This document shows, piece by piece, positions 45,071 to 54,124 of a DNA stretch of 64,000 nt. The first letter of the stretch is position 1, and every line of letters starts with the position of its first letter. The position numbers and the translations under genes were made by a program. Source of the DNA: an uncultured Opitutia bacterium (GTDB lineage Bacteria; Verrucomicrobiota; Verrucomicrobiia; Opitutales; Opitutaceae); assembly GCA_903896015.1 (NCBI GenBank), contig CAITWF010000017.1:55103-119102 (forward strand), read 5' to 3'. The notes beneath the pieces were generated by a model. It did not search any database and had not been told where the DNA came from. It was given only the letters and a program-made list of their open reading frames with translations.

Positions 45071-47331
45071 GGCGAGGCGGGAGCTGGGGCGCGCACGGGC
45101 TCAAGGCGCACGCGGGCGTTGTAATCGGGCGTATCGCTCGACGACTCGCGCGGAAAGCGCGGGAGCAGGTGGTTGCCCTCGGGCCAATGGACCTGGACGT
45201 TGCCCGGCGCGATGTCGGCCACAAACACGCGCGCGCCGTAGCGACCGCGATCATTCACGAGGTCGACGCGGTCGCCCTGCATGAGGTGGAGCGCAGCGGC
45301 ATCATCGCCATTGATGAGCACGGCATCGCGCGGCGCGCCGTTGAGCGGATCGACGTACGCGTAGATGAGGGTGTTGAACTGTTTGCCGCGGCGCGTGCTG
45401 AGGTGGAACGATCCGTCGTCGGGTGCGGCGATCGGAATCGCGGGCGTGGTGAACACCGCGCGCTGGTCCACGAGCGGAAACTCGCCGTTCGGGCAGAGGT
45501 GGCGGCCACCGTATTGAAACGCGTCGCCGGTTTTGCGCAGGTGTTGCACGCCGTCGTAGAACGGCACGACGCGCGCGATTTCCTCGCGGAGAGCCCATCC
45601 GTCGGCGCCGCCCAGCAACGCGGCACGCTGGGGATGCGCCGCGGCGGCCACGTCGCGCAGAATTTTCCACTCGGTGCGCGCCTCGCCGACGACGCGCGGC
45701 AGCTCGGGGCTGAATATCACCCGCCGCTCCGTGCTGGTCTCGTGTCCGCCCTCCTCCTGCTCGTAACGCGTCTTCGCCGGGAGCAGCCAGACTTCGTCGC
45801 CGCCCTCGATGAACATTTGATCGGTGAGAATGATGTCCTGATGCACCCGCACCGGCACGCGCGCGAGCGCTTCGCGCACAAACTCCGGATCGGGCATCGT
45901 GCGGAGTAAGTTGCCCCCAACGCAGTAAAACAGATCAAGTTTACCGCGATGGGCGGCCTCGACCATTTCCGGCGTCGTGTAGCCGATCGTGCGCGGAATC
46001 GGAAAGCCGTAGTGCGCCTCGAGTTCCGCGGCGTTTTCTGGCGTCACCGGCTTGGCGCCGGGCAACGCCGTCGAATAGCAACCCATCTCCGCCCCACCCT
46101 GCACCGACGAGTGGCCGCGGATCGGCACAAGCCCGCAGCCGTCGCGCCCCACCCAGCCGCGCGCGAGCCCGAGATTCAAAATCATCCGCACGCCGTCCGC
46201 ACCCGCCGGCTGCTGCGTGATGCCCATGCTCCACACGAGCACGCCCTTTCGCGCGCCGCCCATGAGCCGGGCAAACGACTCCATGCTCGCGCGCGAAAGC
46301 CCGCTGGCGTTTTCCAGCTCCGCCCAGTCAAGCGCGGCGCTTTTTTTGCGCAGCGCCGCACAACCGCTCGTGTGGTCGTCGATGAATTTTGGGTCGGCCA
46401 GCCCAGCGGCGAACAGCGCCTTCAGCGCGCCGTAGAGAAACGCGATGTCGCCGCCCTGCGCGACCGCATACCATTCGTCCGCCAAATCGGTCCCGAAGAG
46501 CGCACTGCGCGTGTCCGACGGTACCCAGTAGCGCTTCATGCCCGGCTCGAGATAGGGGTTCACCATCACGATGCGCGTGCCGCCGCGCTTCGCTTCGAGC
46601 AGATATTTCGTCGTGACCGGCTGATCGTTGGCGGGATTCGCCCCGAAGAACACGATCACGCCGGCCTCCATCCAATCGACGTAGCTGCACGTCGAGGCGG
46701 CGACGCCCACCATCTCCTTCATTGCGGCGGTCGAGGGCGCGTGGCAGAGGCGGGCGGCGTTGTCGACGTGGCTCGTGCCAAGGAAACGCGCGACCTTTTG
46801 CGCCATGTAATAGACTTCGTTCGTCACGCCGCGCGCCGTGATGAAAAACGCGAGCCGCGCCGGATCGATCGCACGCAGGCGCGAGCCGAGGCGGGCATTC
46901 GCCTCATCCCACGACACGCGTGTGAACCCCTTTTCGCCGCGGCGGCGCACAAACGGATGGCCGATGCGGCCGAGCTCGCGCAGCGCACGGTTGTCGAGCG
47001 AGGCCAGCATGGACGCATCGGCCAGCAACGCCGGATCGAATGCGCCGACGGTGTTCAGCCGGAGGAGATTCAGGCGGGTCATGCACAGGTGCACGCCGGG
47101 GATTGTCCAATCGTGCAGGCCGGCGACGCCAAGCGCGCAACCATCGCACACGCCGCGCGTGAGGACTTTCCACGCGTAGCGCGGGTTGTCGCGGTTGCGC
47201 CACGCGATCACGAGCATGTCGCGAAAATGCTTCGGCTTCGTCCGGCCCACCCCAAACGGCAGCATGCGCGCCAGCTTTTCGCCCAACGTGGCGGCCACGC
47301 GATGCGGGGCGGAAGCGGGGGCGGTCGTCAT
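45067..47331 (-). CDS. Molybdopterin oxidoreductase, YdeP/FdhF-like (formate dehydrogenase family)
   Basis: 754 residues. FdhF/YdeP branch of the bis-MGD enzymes: GVCDGCALGVAGLHDWTIPG near residue 60, VDNAARLCHAPSTAAMKEMV near 190, FFGANPANDQPVTTKYLLEA, LVPIRGHSSVQGGAEMGCYS and a C-terminal molybdopterin domain ending VHWPEGNHLLPRFPRE. A cluster of N-terminal cysteines (CDGC and HLC) could bind one Fe-S cluster. No extra subunits (FdhB-like) are adjacent. Precedes fdhD and mobA with overlapping ends, so it is probably one transcript. Confidence 0.88.
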   Translation of the reverse strand: MTTAPASAPHRVAATLGEKLARMLPFGVGRTKPKHFRDMLVIAWRNRDNPRYAWKVLTRGVCDGCALGVAGLHDWTIPGVHLCMTRLNLLRLNTVGAFDPALLADASMLASLDNRALRELGRIGHPFVRRRGEKGFTRVSWDEANARLGSRLRAIDPARLAFFITARGVTNEVYYMAQKVARFLGTSHVDNAARLCHAPSTAAMKEMVGVAASTCSYVDWMEAGVIVFFGANPANDQPVTTKYLLEAKRGGTRIVMVNPYLEPGMKRYWVPSDTRSALFGTDLADEWYAVAQGGDIAFLYGALKALFAAGLADPKFIDDHTSGCAALRKKSAALDWAELENASGLSRASMESFARLMGGARKGVLVWSMGITQQPAGADGVRMILNLGLARGWVGRDGCGLVPIRGHSSVQGGAEMGCYSTALPGAKPVTPENAAELEAHYGFPIPRTIGYTTPEMVEAAHRGKLDLFYCVGGNLLRTMPDPEFVREALARVPVRVHQDIILTDQMFIEGGDEVWLLPAKTRYEQEEGGHETSTERRVIFSPELPRVVGEARTEWKILRDVAAAAHPQRAALLGGADGWALREEIARVVPFYDGVQHLRKTGDAFQYGGRHLCPNGEFPLVDQRAVFTTPAIPIAAPDDGSFHLSTRRGKQFNTLIYAYVDPLNGAPRDAVLINGDDAAALHLMQGDRVDLVNDRGRYGARVFVADIAPGNVQVHWPEGNHLLPRFPRESSSDTPDYNARVRLEPVRAPAPASP

Positions 47332-47367
47332 CGCGAGCGGAAGTTCACGTCACCGCGTCCCCACCGC

Positions 47368-49209
47368 TCACACTTCCACGAGATCTTTTTCGACGCGGAG
47401 GTTGTCGATGATGAAGTCCTGCCGCTCGGGCGTGTTCTTGCCCATGAAGAACGCGAGCAACTCGTCGCTGTTCGCGAGATGATTCATGGTAACCGGCTCA
47501 AGTCGGATGTTTTCGCCGATGAAATCCTTGAACTCGCCCGCGGAGATTTCGCCGAGGCCTTTGAAGCGCGTGATCTCGTGGGTCGAGCCGAGGGCGGCGA
47601 TCGCGGCCTGCTTCTCGGACTCGTTATAGCAGTAGCGCGTCTCCTTTTTGTTGCGCACGCGGAAGAGCGGCGTGTCGAGAATGAAGAGGTGGTTGTTGCG
47701 GATCACGTCGGGGAAGAATTGCAGGAAGAAGGACAGCAGCAGCAGACGAATGTGCATGCCGTCGACGTCCGCATCGGTCGCGATCACGATCTGGTTATAG
47801 CGGAGGCCGTCGAGACCCTCCTCGATGTTGAGCGCGGACTGGAGGAGGTGAAACTCCTCGTTCTCGTAGATGACTTTTTTCGAGAGACCGTAGGTGTTGA
47901 GCGGCTTTCCTTTGAGAGCGAAAACGGCCTGCGTCTGCACATCGCGCGTGGCGGTGAGTGAGCCGGCGGCGGAGTCGCCCTCGACGATGAACAGCGTGCT
48001 CTCCTCGGCGCGCGCGCCGCGCTCGCCGAGGTGCTGGCGGCAGTCGCGGAGTTTGCGGTTGTGCAGCGAGGCTTTCTTCGCGCGCTCGCGGGCGAGGTTG
48101 CGGATGCCGGCGAGTTCCTTCCGCTCGTGCTCATTCTCCTCGATCTTCTTTTTGATCGTTTCGGCGGTTTCCTTGTTTTTGTGGAGATAGGTGTCGAGCG
48201 ACTGCTGGACGAACTTGCCGACGAACTCCTTGATCGACGGGCCGTCGGGGCCGACGTTGGCGGAGCCAAGCTTAGTCTTGGTCTGCGACTCGAACACCGG
48301 CTCCATCACGCGCACCGCGACCGCGGCATCGATAGCCTGACGGACGTCAGCGGCGTCGTAGTCTTTCTTGAAGTGATTGCGAACGGTCTCCACGAGCGCC
48401 TCGCGAAACGCCGCGAGGTGCGTGCCGCCCATCGTGGTGTGCTGGCCGTTGACGAATGACCAATACTCCTCGCCGTAGTGCGCGCCGTGCGTGAACGCCA
48501 CCTCGATGTCTTCATCCTCCAAGTGAATGATTGGGTAGAGCGGCTCACCGGCGAGTTCCTTCTGGAGTAGATCCTTCAGGCCGTTTTCGGAGCGGAAAGG
48601 TTTGCCGTTGAGCGTGAGCGTGAGGCCGCGGTTGAGGAAGGCGTAGTTCCACAGCATGTCCTCAATGAACTCGGTGCGGAACTTGAAATCTTTTCCAAAC
48701 AACGCCTCGTCAGGCGTGAACTCGATCAGCGTGCCGTTGCGCTCGTCGCTCTTCGTGATCTTGTGCTCCTTGCGGAGCATGCCCTTCTCGAACTCGACGA
48801 GCTTCGACTGACCGTCGCGAAACGCCTGCGCCTTGTAATCGATGGCGAGCGCGTTGACGGCCTTCTGGCCGACGCCGTTCAGGCCGACGGATTTTTGGAA
48901 CGTCTCGCTGTCGTATTTCGCGCCCGTGTTGATAATCGAGACGCAGTCGATGAGCTTGCCGAGCGGGATGCCGCGGCCGTAGTCGCGCACGCGGAGGGTG
49001 CGCTCGTTGAGTTCGACCTCGATCTTCCGGCCGTGGCCCATCGCGAACTCGTCGATGCAGTTGTCGATCGTTTCCTTGAGCAAGACGTAGATGCCGTCTT
49101 CGGCGTGCGTGCCGTTGCCGAGGCGCCCGATATACATGCCGGGTCGAAGGCGGATGTGTTCGAGCGACGAGAGCGTTTTGATCGAGGCTTCAGTGTAGGC
49201 TTGGGCCAT
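47368..49209 (-). CDS. parE: DNA topoisomerase IV subunit B
   Basis: 613 residues. GHKL ATPase and Toprim: [78 protein letters not shown], then Toprim [20 protein letters not shown] and [20 protein letters not shown]. The C-terminus is of ParE type. Partner of ParC (38423-40594). Last upstream gene of the minus-strand run. Confidence 0.92.
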   Translation of the reverse strand: MAQAYTEASIKTLSSLEHIRLRPGMYIGRLGNGTHAEDGIYVLLKETIDNCIDEFAMGHGRKIEVELNERTLRVRDYGRGIPLGKLIDCVSIINTGAKYDSETFQKSVGLNGVGQKAVNALAIDYKAQAFRDGQSKLVEFEKGMLRKEHKITKSDERNGTLIEFTPDEALFGKDFKFRTEFIEDMLWNYAFLNRGLTLTLNGKPFRSENGLKDLLQKELAGEPLYPIIHLEDEDIEVAFTHGAHYGEEYWSFVNGQHTTMGGTHLAAFREALVETVRNHFKKDYDAADVRQAIDAAVAVRVMEPVFESQTKTKLGSANVGPDGPSIKEFVGKFVQQSLDTYLHKNKETAETIKKKIEENEHERKELAGIRNLARERAKKASLHNRKLRDCRQHLGERGARAEESTLFIVEGDSAAGSLTATRDVQTQAVFALKGKPLNTYGLSKKVIYENEEFHLLQSALNIEEGLDGLRYNQIVIATDADVDGMHIRLLLLSFFLQFFPDVIRNNHLFILDTPLFRVRNKKETRYCYNESEKQAAIAALGSTHEITRFKGLGEISAGEFKDFIGENIRLEPVTMNHLANSDELLAFFMGKNTPERQDFIIDNLRVEKDLVEV

Positions 49210-49298
49210 GGGAGTGTGTGGGATTTGAAGGAGCGGCGTAACGCGACGCTGACAAGTGCAATCTGGACGCCGTTGCGCGCGCCTGCTTCGCTGACGTC

Positions 49299-50024
49299 AT
49301 GAAAAAACTTCTCGTGATCGGTGGCATCTTAGTCGGCCTCGGCCTCGTCGGCGCGATCGTGCTGTCGTTCTTCCTCGGCAATATCGTCACCGCCGGCGTC
49401 AACAGCTTCGGCCCGAAGATCACGCAGACGAAAGTCACGCTCGGGAGCGCGAGTATTTCACCGCTCAGCGGTAGCGGCACGCTCAGCACGCTCGTCGTCG
49501 GCAACCCTAAGGGTTGGAGCGACGCCGACCTCTGCTCACTCGGCAAGGTGCACCTCGACGTCCAACCGTTCTCCATCCTCGGCGATCACATCATCATCAA
49601 CGAAATCTCGATCAAAGCGCCGGAGTTCAACTACGAGACCAAGATTGTCGCGAGCAACGTGGGCGATCTCCTCAAGACCATCGAGGCGCTCAGCGGCGGC
49701 AACGACACGCCCCAGGCGACGACAAAGAGCGGCAAGCCGATCAAGTTTGAGGTGAAAAAATTCCGCCTGCAAAACGGCTGGGTGCGCGTGGGCGTCGGCC
49801 CGGCGGCGTTGAAGCTGCCGATGCCGCCCGTCTCGCTCGACGACATCGGCACCGCGCAGGGCGGCGTCACGCCCGACCAACTCGTGTTTGCCGTGATGCG
49901 CAGTGTCACGCCGAGCATCATCTCGGCCACCACGCAGGCCGCCGGGAAACTCGTCCCGACCGCCGGCGCCGCCGCGGCCGAGGCCATCAAGGGACTCTTC
50001 GGCGGCGACAAGAAGAAGCCGTGA
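49299..50024 (+). CDS. Membrane-anchored AsmA-like protein of unknown function
   Basis: 241 residues. N-terminal transmembrane helix (VIGGILVGLGLVGAIVLSFF) and a beta-rich exposed part with LGSASISPLSGSGTLSTLVV and LGDHIIINEISIKAPEFNYE, the short-repeat layout of AsmA-type envelope proteins. C-terminus Ala/Lys-rich. I do not assign a substrate; AsmA-like proteins have been linked to lipid or outer-membrane handling. Confidence 0.6.
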   Translation: MKKLLVIGGILVGLGLVGAIVLSFFLGNIVTAGVNSFGPKITQTKVTLGSASISPLSGSGTLSTLVVGNPKGWSDADLCSLGKVHLDVQPFSILGDHIIINEISIKAPEFNYETKIVASNVGDLLKTIEALSGGNDTPQATTKSGKPIKFEVKKFRLQNGWVRVGVGPAALKLPMPPVSLDDIGTAQGGVTPDQLVFAVMRSVTPSIISATTQAAGKLVPTAGAAAAEAIKGLFGGDKKKP

Positions 50025-50140
50025 GCGATCGTGCCTCGCGGGGAGCCGCGACTGCGCCGAGCCCAATCCGCGTGCGCTGTGCCGCATTAGGCACGCTCGT
50101 GCGTTGACGCCCCGCGCGCCGCGCGCTCGGCTGCGCATGC

Positions 50141-50803
50141 ATGAAAGCTACATTCTTCCTCGAAGTTTCGTCTTCCTGGTGTTTTTGGGCCGAGCCCGCC
50201 TGGGCTGAATTGAAGCGGCGCTACGAGGGTCGCGTCGCCTTCGACTGGAAAGTTGCGAAGATGCTGCCGGGCGACTGGCCGGTGTCGGTCGCGCAGTGCG
50301 AGTGGTTTTACCGGCGCAGCGGCACTCTCATGCGCTCACCCTTCATGCTCAATGCGGGTTGGTATGATCCGGTCAAACCGGGCGACTACCCCGCCGCGAG
50401 CTACGTCGCCGAGGCGGCGAAGGATTTCGGTTTCACGGGCGATGAGATTCGCCTCGCGCTCTCGCACGCCGCCGAGCGCGAAGGCCAGAAAATCGGCCGG
50501 ATGGATGTCGCGATCGCGGTCGCGGTGAAAGCCGGCGGAAAAAAGCTCAACGCCAAGAAGCTCCGCACCGCCGCCGAATCGAAAGCGATCGCCGCGCGGA
50601 TCGATGCGACCACGAAGGAATTTTTCGAGCATCAGATCAACCAGCGTCCGGCTTTCGTGATCACGAGCGACATCGGCGACAAGGCGGTGTTCTCCGGCCT
50701 CACGAAGGTCGAGCCGCTCGCCGCGACGATTGATGCCATGCTCGCGGACGTCGCCGCCTACGCATCCTTCAAGGCGCATTTCGGCGGCCCGCCGTCGAGC
50801 TGA
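50141..50803 (+). CDS. DsbA-family protein (2-hydroxychromene-2-carboxylate isomerase type)
   Basis: 220 residues. Thioredoxin-like DsbA fold: FFLEVSSSWCFWAEPAWAEL near the N-terminus with a single active-site-region cysteine (Cys14, CFWA rather than CxxC), an all-helical insert about 60-160 and the closing RPAFVITSDIGDKAVFSGLT. A one-cysteine active site fits the kappa-class GST/isomerase branch better than disulfide oxidases. No signal peptide. Substrate unknown. Confidence 0.8.
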   Translation: MKATFFLEVSSSWCFWAEPAWAELKRRYEGRVAFDWKVAKMLPGDWPVSVAQCEWFYRRSGTLMRSPFMLNAGWYDPVKPGDYPAASYVAEAAKDFGFTGDEIRLALSHAAEREGQKIGRMDVAIAVAVKAGGKKLNAKKLRTAAESKAIAARIDATTKEFFEHQINQRPAFVITSDIGDKAVFSGLTKVEPLAATIDAMLADVAAYASFKAHFGGPPSS

Positions 50804-51269
50804 GCGAAACTCCAGAGCGACGCGGGGCCTGCGTCGTGCTCACGTTGCGGCGCACCGAGAATCAAAACCCAGAGAGGAATCACCTCGCCGGGGCAACGAG
50901 GCATGGTCTGGCGAAAAAATCGCATCGTCCCGACCGGATCGCCGATCCCTGATCCCTGGCGATCCGGTGTTTCTGGTAGACCCCGGCGCCGCCTCCTCCC
51001 TCCACCTCGGACCGCTTCTCGCCGCGGACTGGTTGCTGATTGGACCCAACCTTGGGGACCGTCACACTCGGCGTTCAGTTTGCGCGAGCGCAGTTTCGTC
51101 AGGTGGAATTTCGTACCGTGTCTCACCCTCCCGAAGGGACGGAAGCTGTGTCCTGATGCCTCGGCAATGTTCCGTTCCGCCGCGAGGGGCGGTGTTCACT
51201 AGGGCCGTCATGGCACTGAGTAGGTCAACACCCCAAAGAGTTACGTGGGCTAATACGCCATAGTATCTG
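50804..51269. other. Intergenic stretch of 466 bases, no gene recognised
   Basis: Frames on both strands are open but arginine/proline-rich, with no domain or signal motif, so I treat this as non-coding. It contains an inverted repeat at 50934-50967. Near the end, ATACGCCATAGTATCT (51252-51267) precedes the first receiver gene and might hold a promoter. Confidence 0.55.
50934..50967. repeat. Inverted repeat enclosing a tandem 7-mer
   Basis: Arms CCGGATCGCC (50934-50943) and GGCGATCCGG (50958-50967), exact inverted repeats. The 14-base centre is GATCCCT twice in tandem. It forms a stable hairpin without a U-tract, in the gap before the signalling cluster. Confidence 0.6.
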
Positions 51270-51785
51270 ATGCCAACTTTGAAGAAGCCACGACCGTCGA
51301 GCGATTCGTCTCCTCCGGTTGCTCGTTCAGGTGATGAACGGGAGGGCCCCGCGGATATCCTGATGGTGGAAGACAGCGCGACCGATGCGGAGCTGGCACT
51401 CCGCACGTTCCAGCGCGCTCGGATCGCCAACCCGCTCACGGTCGTCTCCAGCAGCGAACAGGCTCTGGCCTATTTGCGCGGCACCGGTGCTTACAAGAAG
51501 CGCGGGGCGGGGCGACCGCTCTTCATTCTCTTGGATCTGCAACTGCCTGGGATGTCGGGCCTCGATTTCCTGTGCGAAATCAAAACTGACGAACGCATTT
51601 GGGGAATCCCCGTGGTCTCGCTGAGTATGACCGAGAGCTCATCCGCCATCGTCACCTGCTTAGAACGCGGAGCCGTGGACCATATTATTAAGCCGATCGA
51701 TTTCGTCGCTCTACAGAGCGTCGCCAAGCGGTTGAAGCTCAAGCTTTCTATCCTTCCGCGGGAGACTGCGCCGACCGCAAAGTAA
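51270..51785 (+). CDS. Stand-alone response-regulator receiver protein
   Basis: 171 residues. The REC domain follows a 28-residue unstructured N-terminus: acid pair Glu34/Asp35 in LMVEDSATDAELALRTF, phosphoacceptor Asp89 in ILLDLQLPGMSG, Ser119 where Thr is usual, and Lys141 (HIIKPIDF). No output domain. Closely similar to the next gene, so probably a duplicate pair. First gene of a cluster with a receiver-histidine kinase. Confidence 0.88.
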   Translation: MPTLKKPRPSSDSSPPVARSGDEREGPADILMVEDSATDAELALRTFQRARIANPLTVVSSSEQALAYLRGTGAYKKRGAGRPLFILLDLQLPGMSGLDFLCEIKTDERIWGIPVVSLSMTESSSAIVTCLERGAVDHIIKPIDFVALQSVAKRLKLKLSILPRETAPTAK

Positions 51786-51858
51786 AACGTCCGCGGTCAC
51801 GGCAACCCACTCCGCTCGTTATTCTGACGAGAGTTTGCTCCGGTCGCCGAAAGAAAAA

Positions 51859-52425
51859 ATGCCAAACGCTTCCCCACCCGGCACCCGTGATCTTACATCG
51901 TTGCAAGAAATCCTGCTGATCGAGGACAGCGCGACCGACGCGGAATTGGCCATGCGAGCGTTCAAGCTCGCAGAGTTCGCGAACCCGGTGACGGTCGTCG
52001 CCAGCGGCGAGCAGGGTTTGGACTACTTGTTCGGCACGGGCACGTTTGCGGCTCGCGGCCCAACGCGACCACACTTGATTCTGCTGGACCTCGGCCTCCC
52101 AAATATGACGGGCGTCGACTTCCTTCACCGCCTCCGGTCCGAAGGGCGCACGCGTGACATCCCGGTCGTCATCCTCAGTTTATCCAAACACAATCGCGAC
52201 GTCACGGCATGCATCGGATTGGGTGCAGAGGCGTACATCGTCAAGCCGCTCAACTTCGAAAATTTCTCCCGGATTACCGCCGGCTTGAAATTGCGCCTGA
52301 CGCTCGTCGCGCGGACCGGCGCGGGCCAATCGGGCGGGTGGATTTTGAGCGGTCCCACGGCGGTGCACCCAGCGAATTTTCCGGACGGCGACGCCACATG
52401 GGACGCGCAGCCAGATTCGCCGTGA
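51859..52425 (+). CDS. Stand-alone response-regulator receiver protein, paralogue
   Basis: 188 residues from the ATG at 51859, preceded by AAGAAAAA; a TTG at 51835 is in frame but unneeded. REC domain with EDSATDAELAMRAF, Asp77 (LILLDLGLPNMTG), Ser107 in the Thr position, and Lys129 (YIVKPLNFENF). A 45-residue tail (GGWILSGPTAVHPANF) lacks a recognised domain. Tandem paralogue of the gene before it. Confidence 0.85.
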   Translation: MPNASPPGTRDLTSLQEILLIEDSATDAELAMRAFKLAEFANPVTVVASGEQGLDYLFGTGTFAARGPTRPHLILLDLGLPNMTGVDFLHRLRSEGRTRDIPVVILSLSKHNRDVTACIGLGAEAYIVKPLNFENFSRITAGLKLRLTLVARTGAGQSGGWILSGPTAVHPANFPDGDATWDAQPDSP

Positions 52426-52459
52426 ACATAAATCGTCGAGTTGCCACTGAACCAATACC

Positions 52460-53608
52460 ATGATCAGTCGAGAGGACATCCTGAAAGCCAGCATCTTGAT
52501 CGTGGACGATCTGGAGACCAATGTCTCGTTACTGAAAGAAATGCTACGGGATGCGGGCTACGTTTCCGTCACCTCCACGACGAATCCGCGCGAGGTCTGC
52601 GAACTTCACCGAAAAAACCGCTACGACCTTATCCTACTCGATCTTGAGATGCCAGGGATGGACGGATTCCAAGTGATGAATGGCCTGAAGAAAATCGAGA
52701 CCGAGGGATATCTTCCTGTTCTTGTGGTAACCGCTCTGCCAGACCACATGCTGCGCGCCCTGAGCGACGGGGCCAGGGATTTTGTCAGCAAACCATTCGT
52801 TCTCGGAGTGGTGATGATCCGAGTTTACAACATGCTCGAAATCCGACTGCTGCACTTGGAGAGCAAGAGTCTCTATCTTCAAATCGAAGCACGCGTGGCC
52901 CTACGCACCGCTGAATTGGAGGAGTCGAACCGGGAATTGGAGGCCTTCTCCTATTCCGTCTCGCACGATCTGCGAACGCCCGTGCGGGCCATCGACGGAT
53001 TCACCGTGGCCGTACTGGAGGACTACGGGCCGCTCCTGCCCGACGAAGGTCGCCGCTACCTGCAGACCATCCGCAACTCGGCGCAGCGCATCGGCCAGTT
53101 GATCGACGACTTGCTGGCCTTCGCCCAGCTCAAGCGGCAGGACATGATCAAGGGTTCGCTCAACAACCGCGCACTGGTTCGCACGACCCTCGACGAGTTG
53201 GGCGCTCCCTGGCCGGGCCGGTCGGTCACGGCGATCGTGGGCGATCTGCCCCCGAGTTCAGGCGACTCGGCCTTGATGCAGCAAGTGTGGACCAATCTGC
53301 TTTCGAATGCGCTAAAATACACCCGCAAGCGCGATCAAGCCGAGATCGAAATCGGGTGCGTCAAGGTCAACGGCGTTGACGCCCTTTTTGTCCGCGACAA
53401 CGGCACCGGGTTCGACATGCGCCACGCGGATAAACTTTTCACCGTCTTCCAACGCTTTCATCGCGCGGAAGATTACGAAGGCACGGGCATCGGCCTCGCC
53501 ATCGTGCAACGCATCGTCCACCGCCACGGCGGTCGCATCTGGGCCGAAGCCGCCGTCGATCGCGGAGCGACATTCTATTTCACACTGGAAAAGGAATCAA
53601 ACACATGA
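52460..53608 (+). CDS. Receiver-histidine kinase hybrid
   Basis: 382 residues. N-terminal REC (ILIVDDLETNVSLLKEMLRD; Asp61 in LILLDLEMPGMDG; Thr91; Lys111), a linker helix, HisKA with His169 (SYSVSHDLRTPVRAIDGF), and HATPase_c: NLLSNALKYTRKRDQAEIEI, VRDNGTGFDMRHAD, GTGIGLAIVQRIVHRHGGRI. No sensory or transmembrane segment, so it is a cytosolic kinase whose own receiver may gate activity. Its HisKA is of the phytochrome-kinase type. The TGA overlaps the next ATG by four bases. Confidence 0.92.
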   Translation: MISREDILKASILIVDDLETNVSLLKEMLRDAGYVSVTSTTNPREVCELHRKNRYDLILLDLEMPGMDGFQVMNGLKKIETEGYLPVLVVTALPDHMLRALSDGARDFVSKPFVLGVVMIRVYNMLEIRLLHLESKSLYLQIEARVALRTAELEESNRELEAFSYSVSHDLRTPVRAIDGFTVAVLEDYGPLLPDEGRRYLQTIRNSAQRIGQLIDDLLAFAQLKRQDMIKGSLNNRALVRTTLDELGAPWPGRSVTAIVGDLPPSSGDSALMQQVWTNLLSNALKYTRKRDQAEIEIGCVKVNGVDALFVRDNGTGFDMRHADKLFTVFQRFHRAEDYEGTGIGLAIVQRIVHRHGGRIWAEAAVDRGATFYFTLEKESNT

Positions 53609-54090
53609 ACCGACCCACCGCCGTCGAATTGCTGCTCGTCGAAGACAATCCGGAAGACTTGGAAATGGCGCTGCGCGCACTTCGCAAAGCTAATCTCGCA
53701 AACCACATCCATGTTGCCCGCGATGGCGCCGAGGCGCTCGAATTCATTTTCTGCGAAGGCGCGCACGTCGGCCGTTCCATTGCCGACACGCCGAAAGTGA
53801 TTCTCCTCGACCTCAAGCTGCCGAAGATCGACGGCATCGAGGTGCTGAAGCGCCTCAAGGACGACCCGCGCACCAAAATCATCCCCGTCGTCATGCTGAC
53901 TTCGTCGAAGGAGCAAAGCGACGTGGTCGCGAGCTACAAACTCGGAGTGAACAGCTACATTGTGAAGCCCGTGAGCTTCGAGCAGTTCAACCAGGCCGTC
54001 CGTGAACTTGGTCTCTTTTGGCTGCTCCTCAACCAACCGCCGCAGAAGGCCGAGAAGCAAGCGCAACGGCCGGACGGGTCCCACGGTTGA
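53605..54090 (+). CDS. Rcp1-like response regulator
   Basis: 161 residues. REC domain only: LLLVEDNPEDLEMALRALRK, GAEALEFIFCEG, Asp69 in VILLDLKLPKIDGIEVLKRL, Thr99 (VVMLTSSKEQ), Lys121 in SYIVKPVSFEQFN. Rcp1-like receivers partner phytochrome-type kinases; this one directly follows the kinase with an overlapping start. Unlike the two receivers upstream, it keeps the usual Thr. Confidence 0.9.
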   Translation: MNRPTAVELLLVEDNPEDLEMALRALRKANLANHIHVARDGAEALEFIFCEGAHVGRSIADTPKVILLDLKLPKIDGIEVLKRLKDDPRTKIIPVVMLTSSKEQSDVVASYKLGVNSYIVKPVSFEQFNQAVRELGLFWLLLNQPPQKAEKQAQRPDGSHG

Positions 54091-54124
54091 CCGCACGGTG
54101 CGAACCCGCTTCCCTGTCGGAGCG

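Noticed and set aside
45949..47961. 670-codon plus-strand open frame
   Set aside because: Runs antisense across the molybdoenzyme and parE. Arginine-rich with no motif.
50758..51126. 122-codon minus-strand frame after the DsbA-like gene
   Set aside because: Starts in the intergenic region and runs antisense into the DsbA-like gene; arginine/proline-rich, with no motif.
51835..51858. TTG start for the second receiver
   Set aside because: Adds eight residues without family similarity; the ATG at 51859 has a better spaced AAGAAAA run before it.
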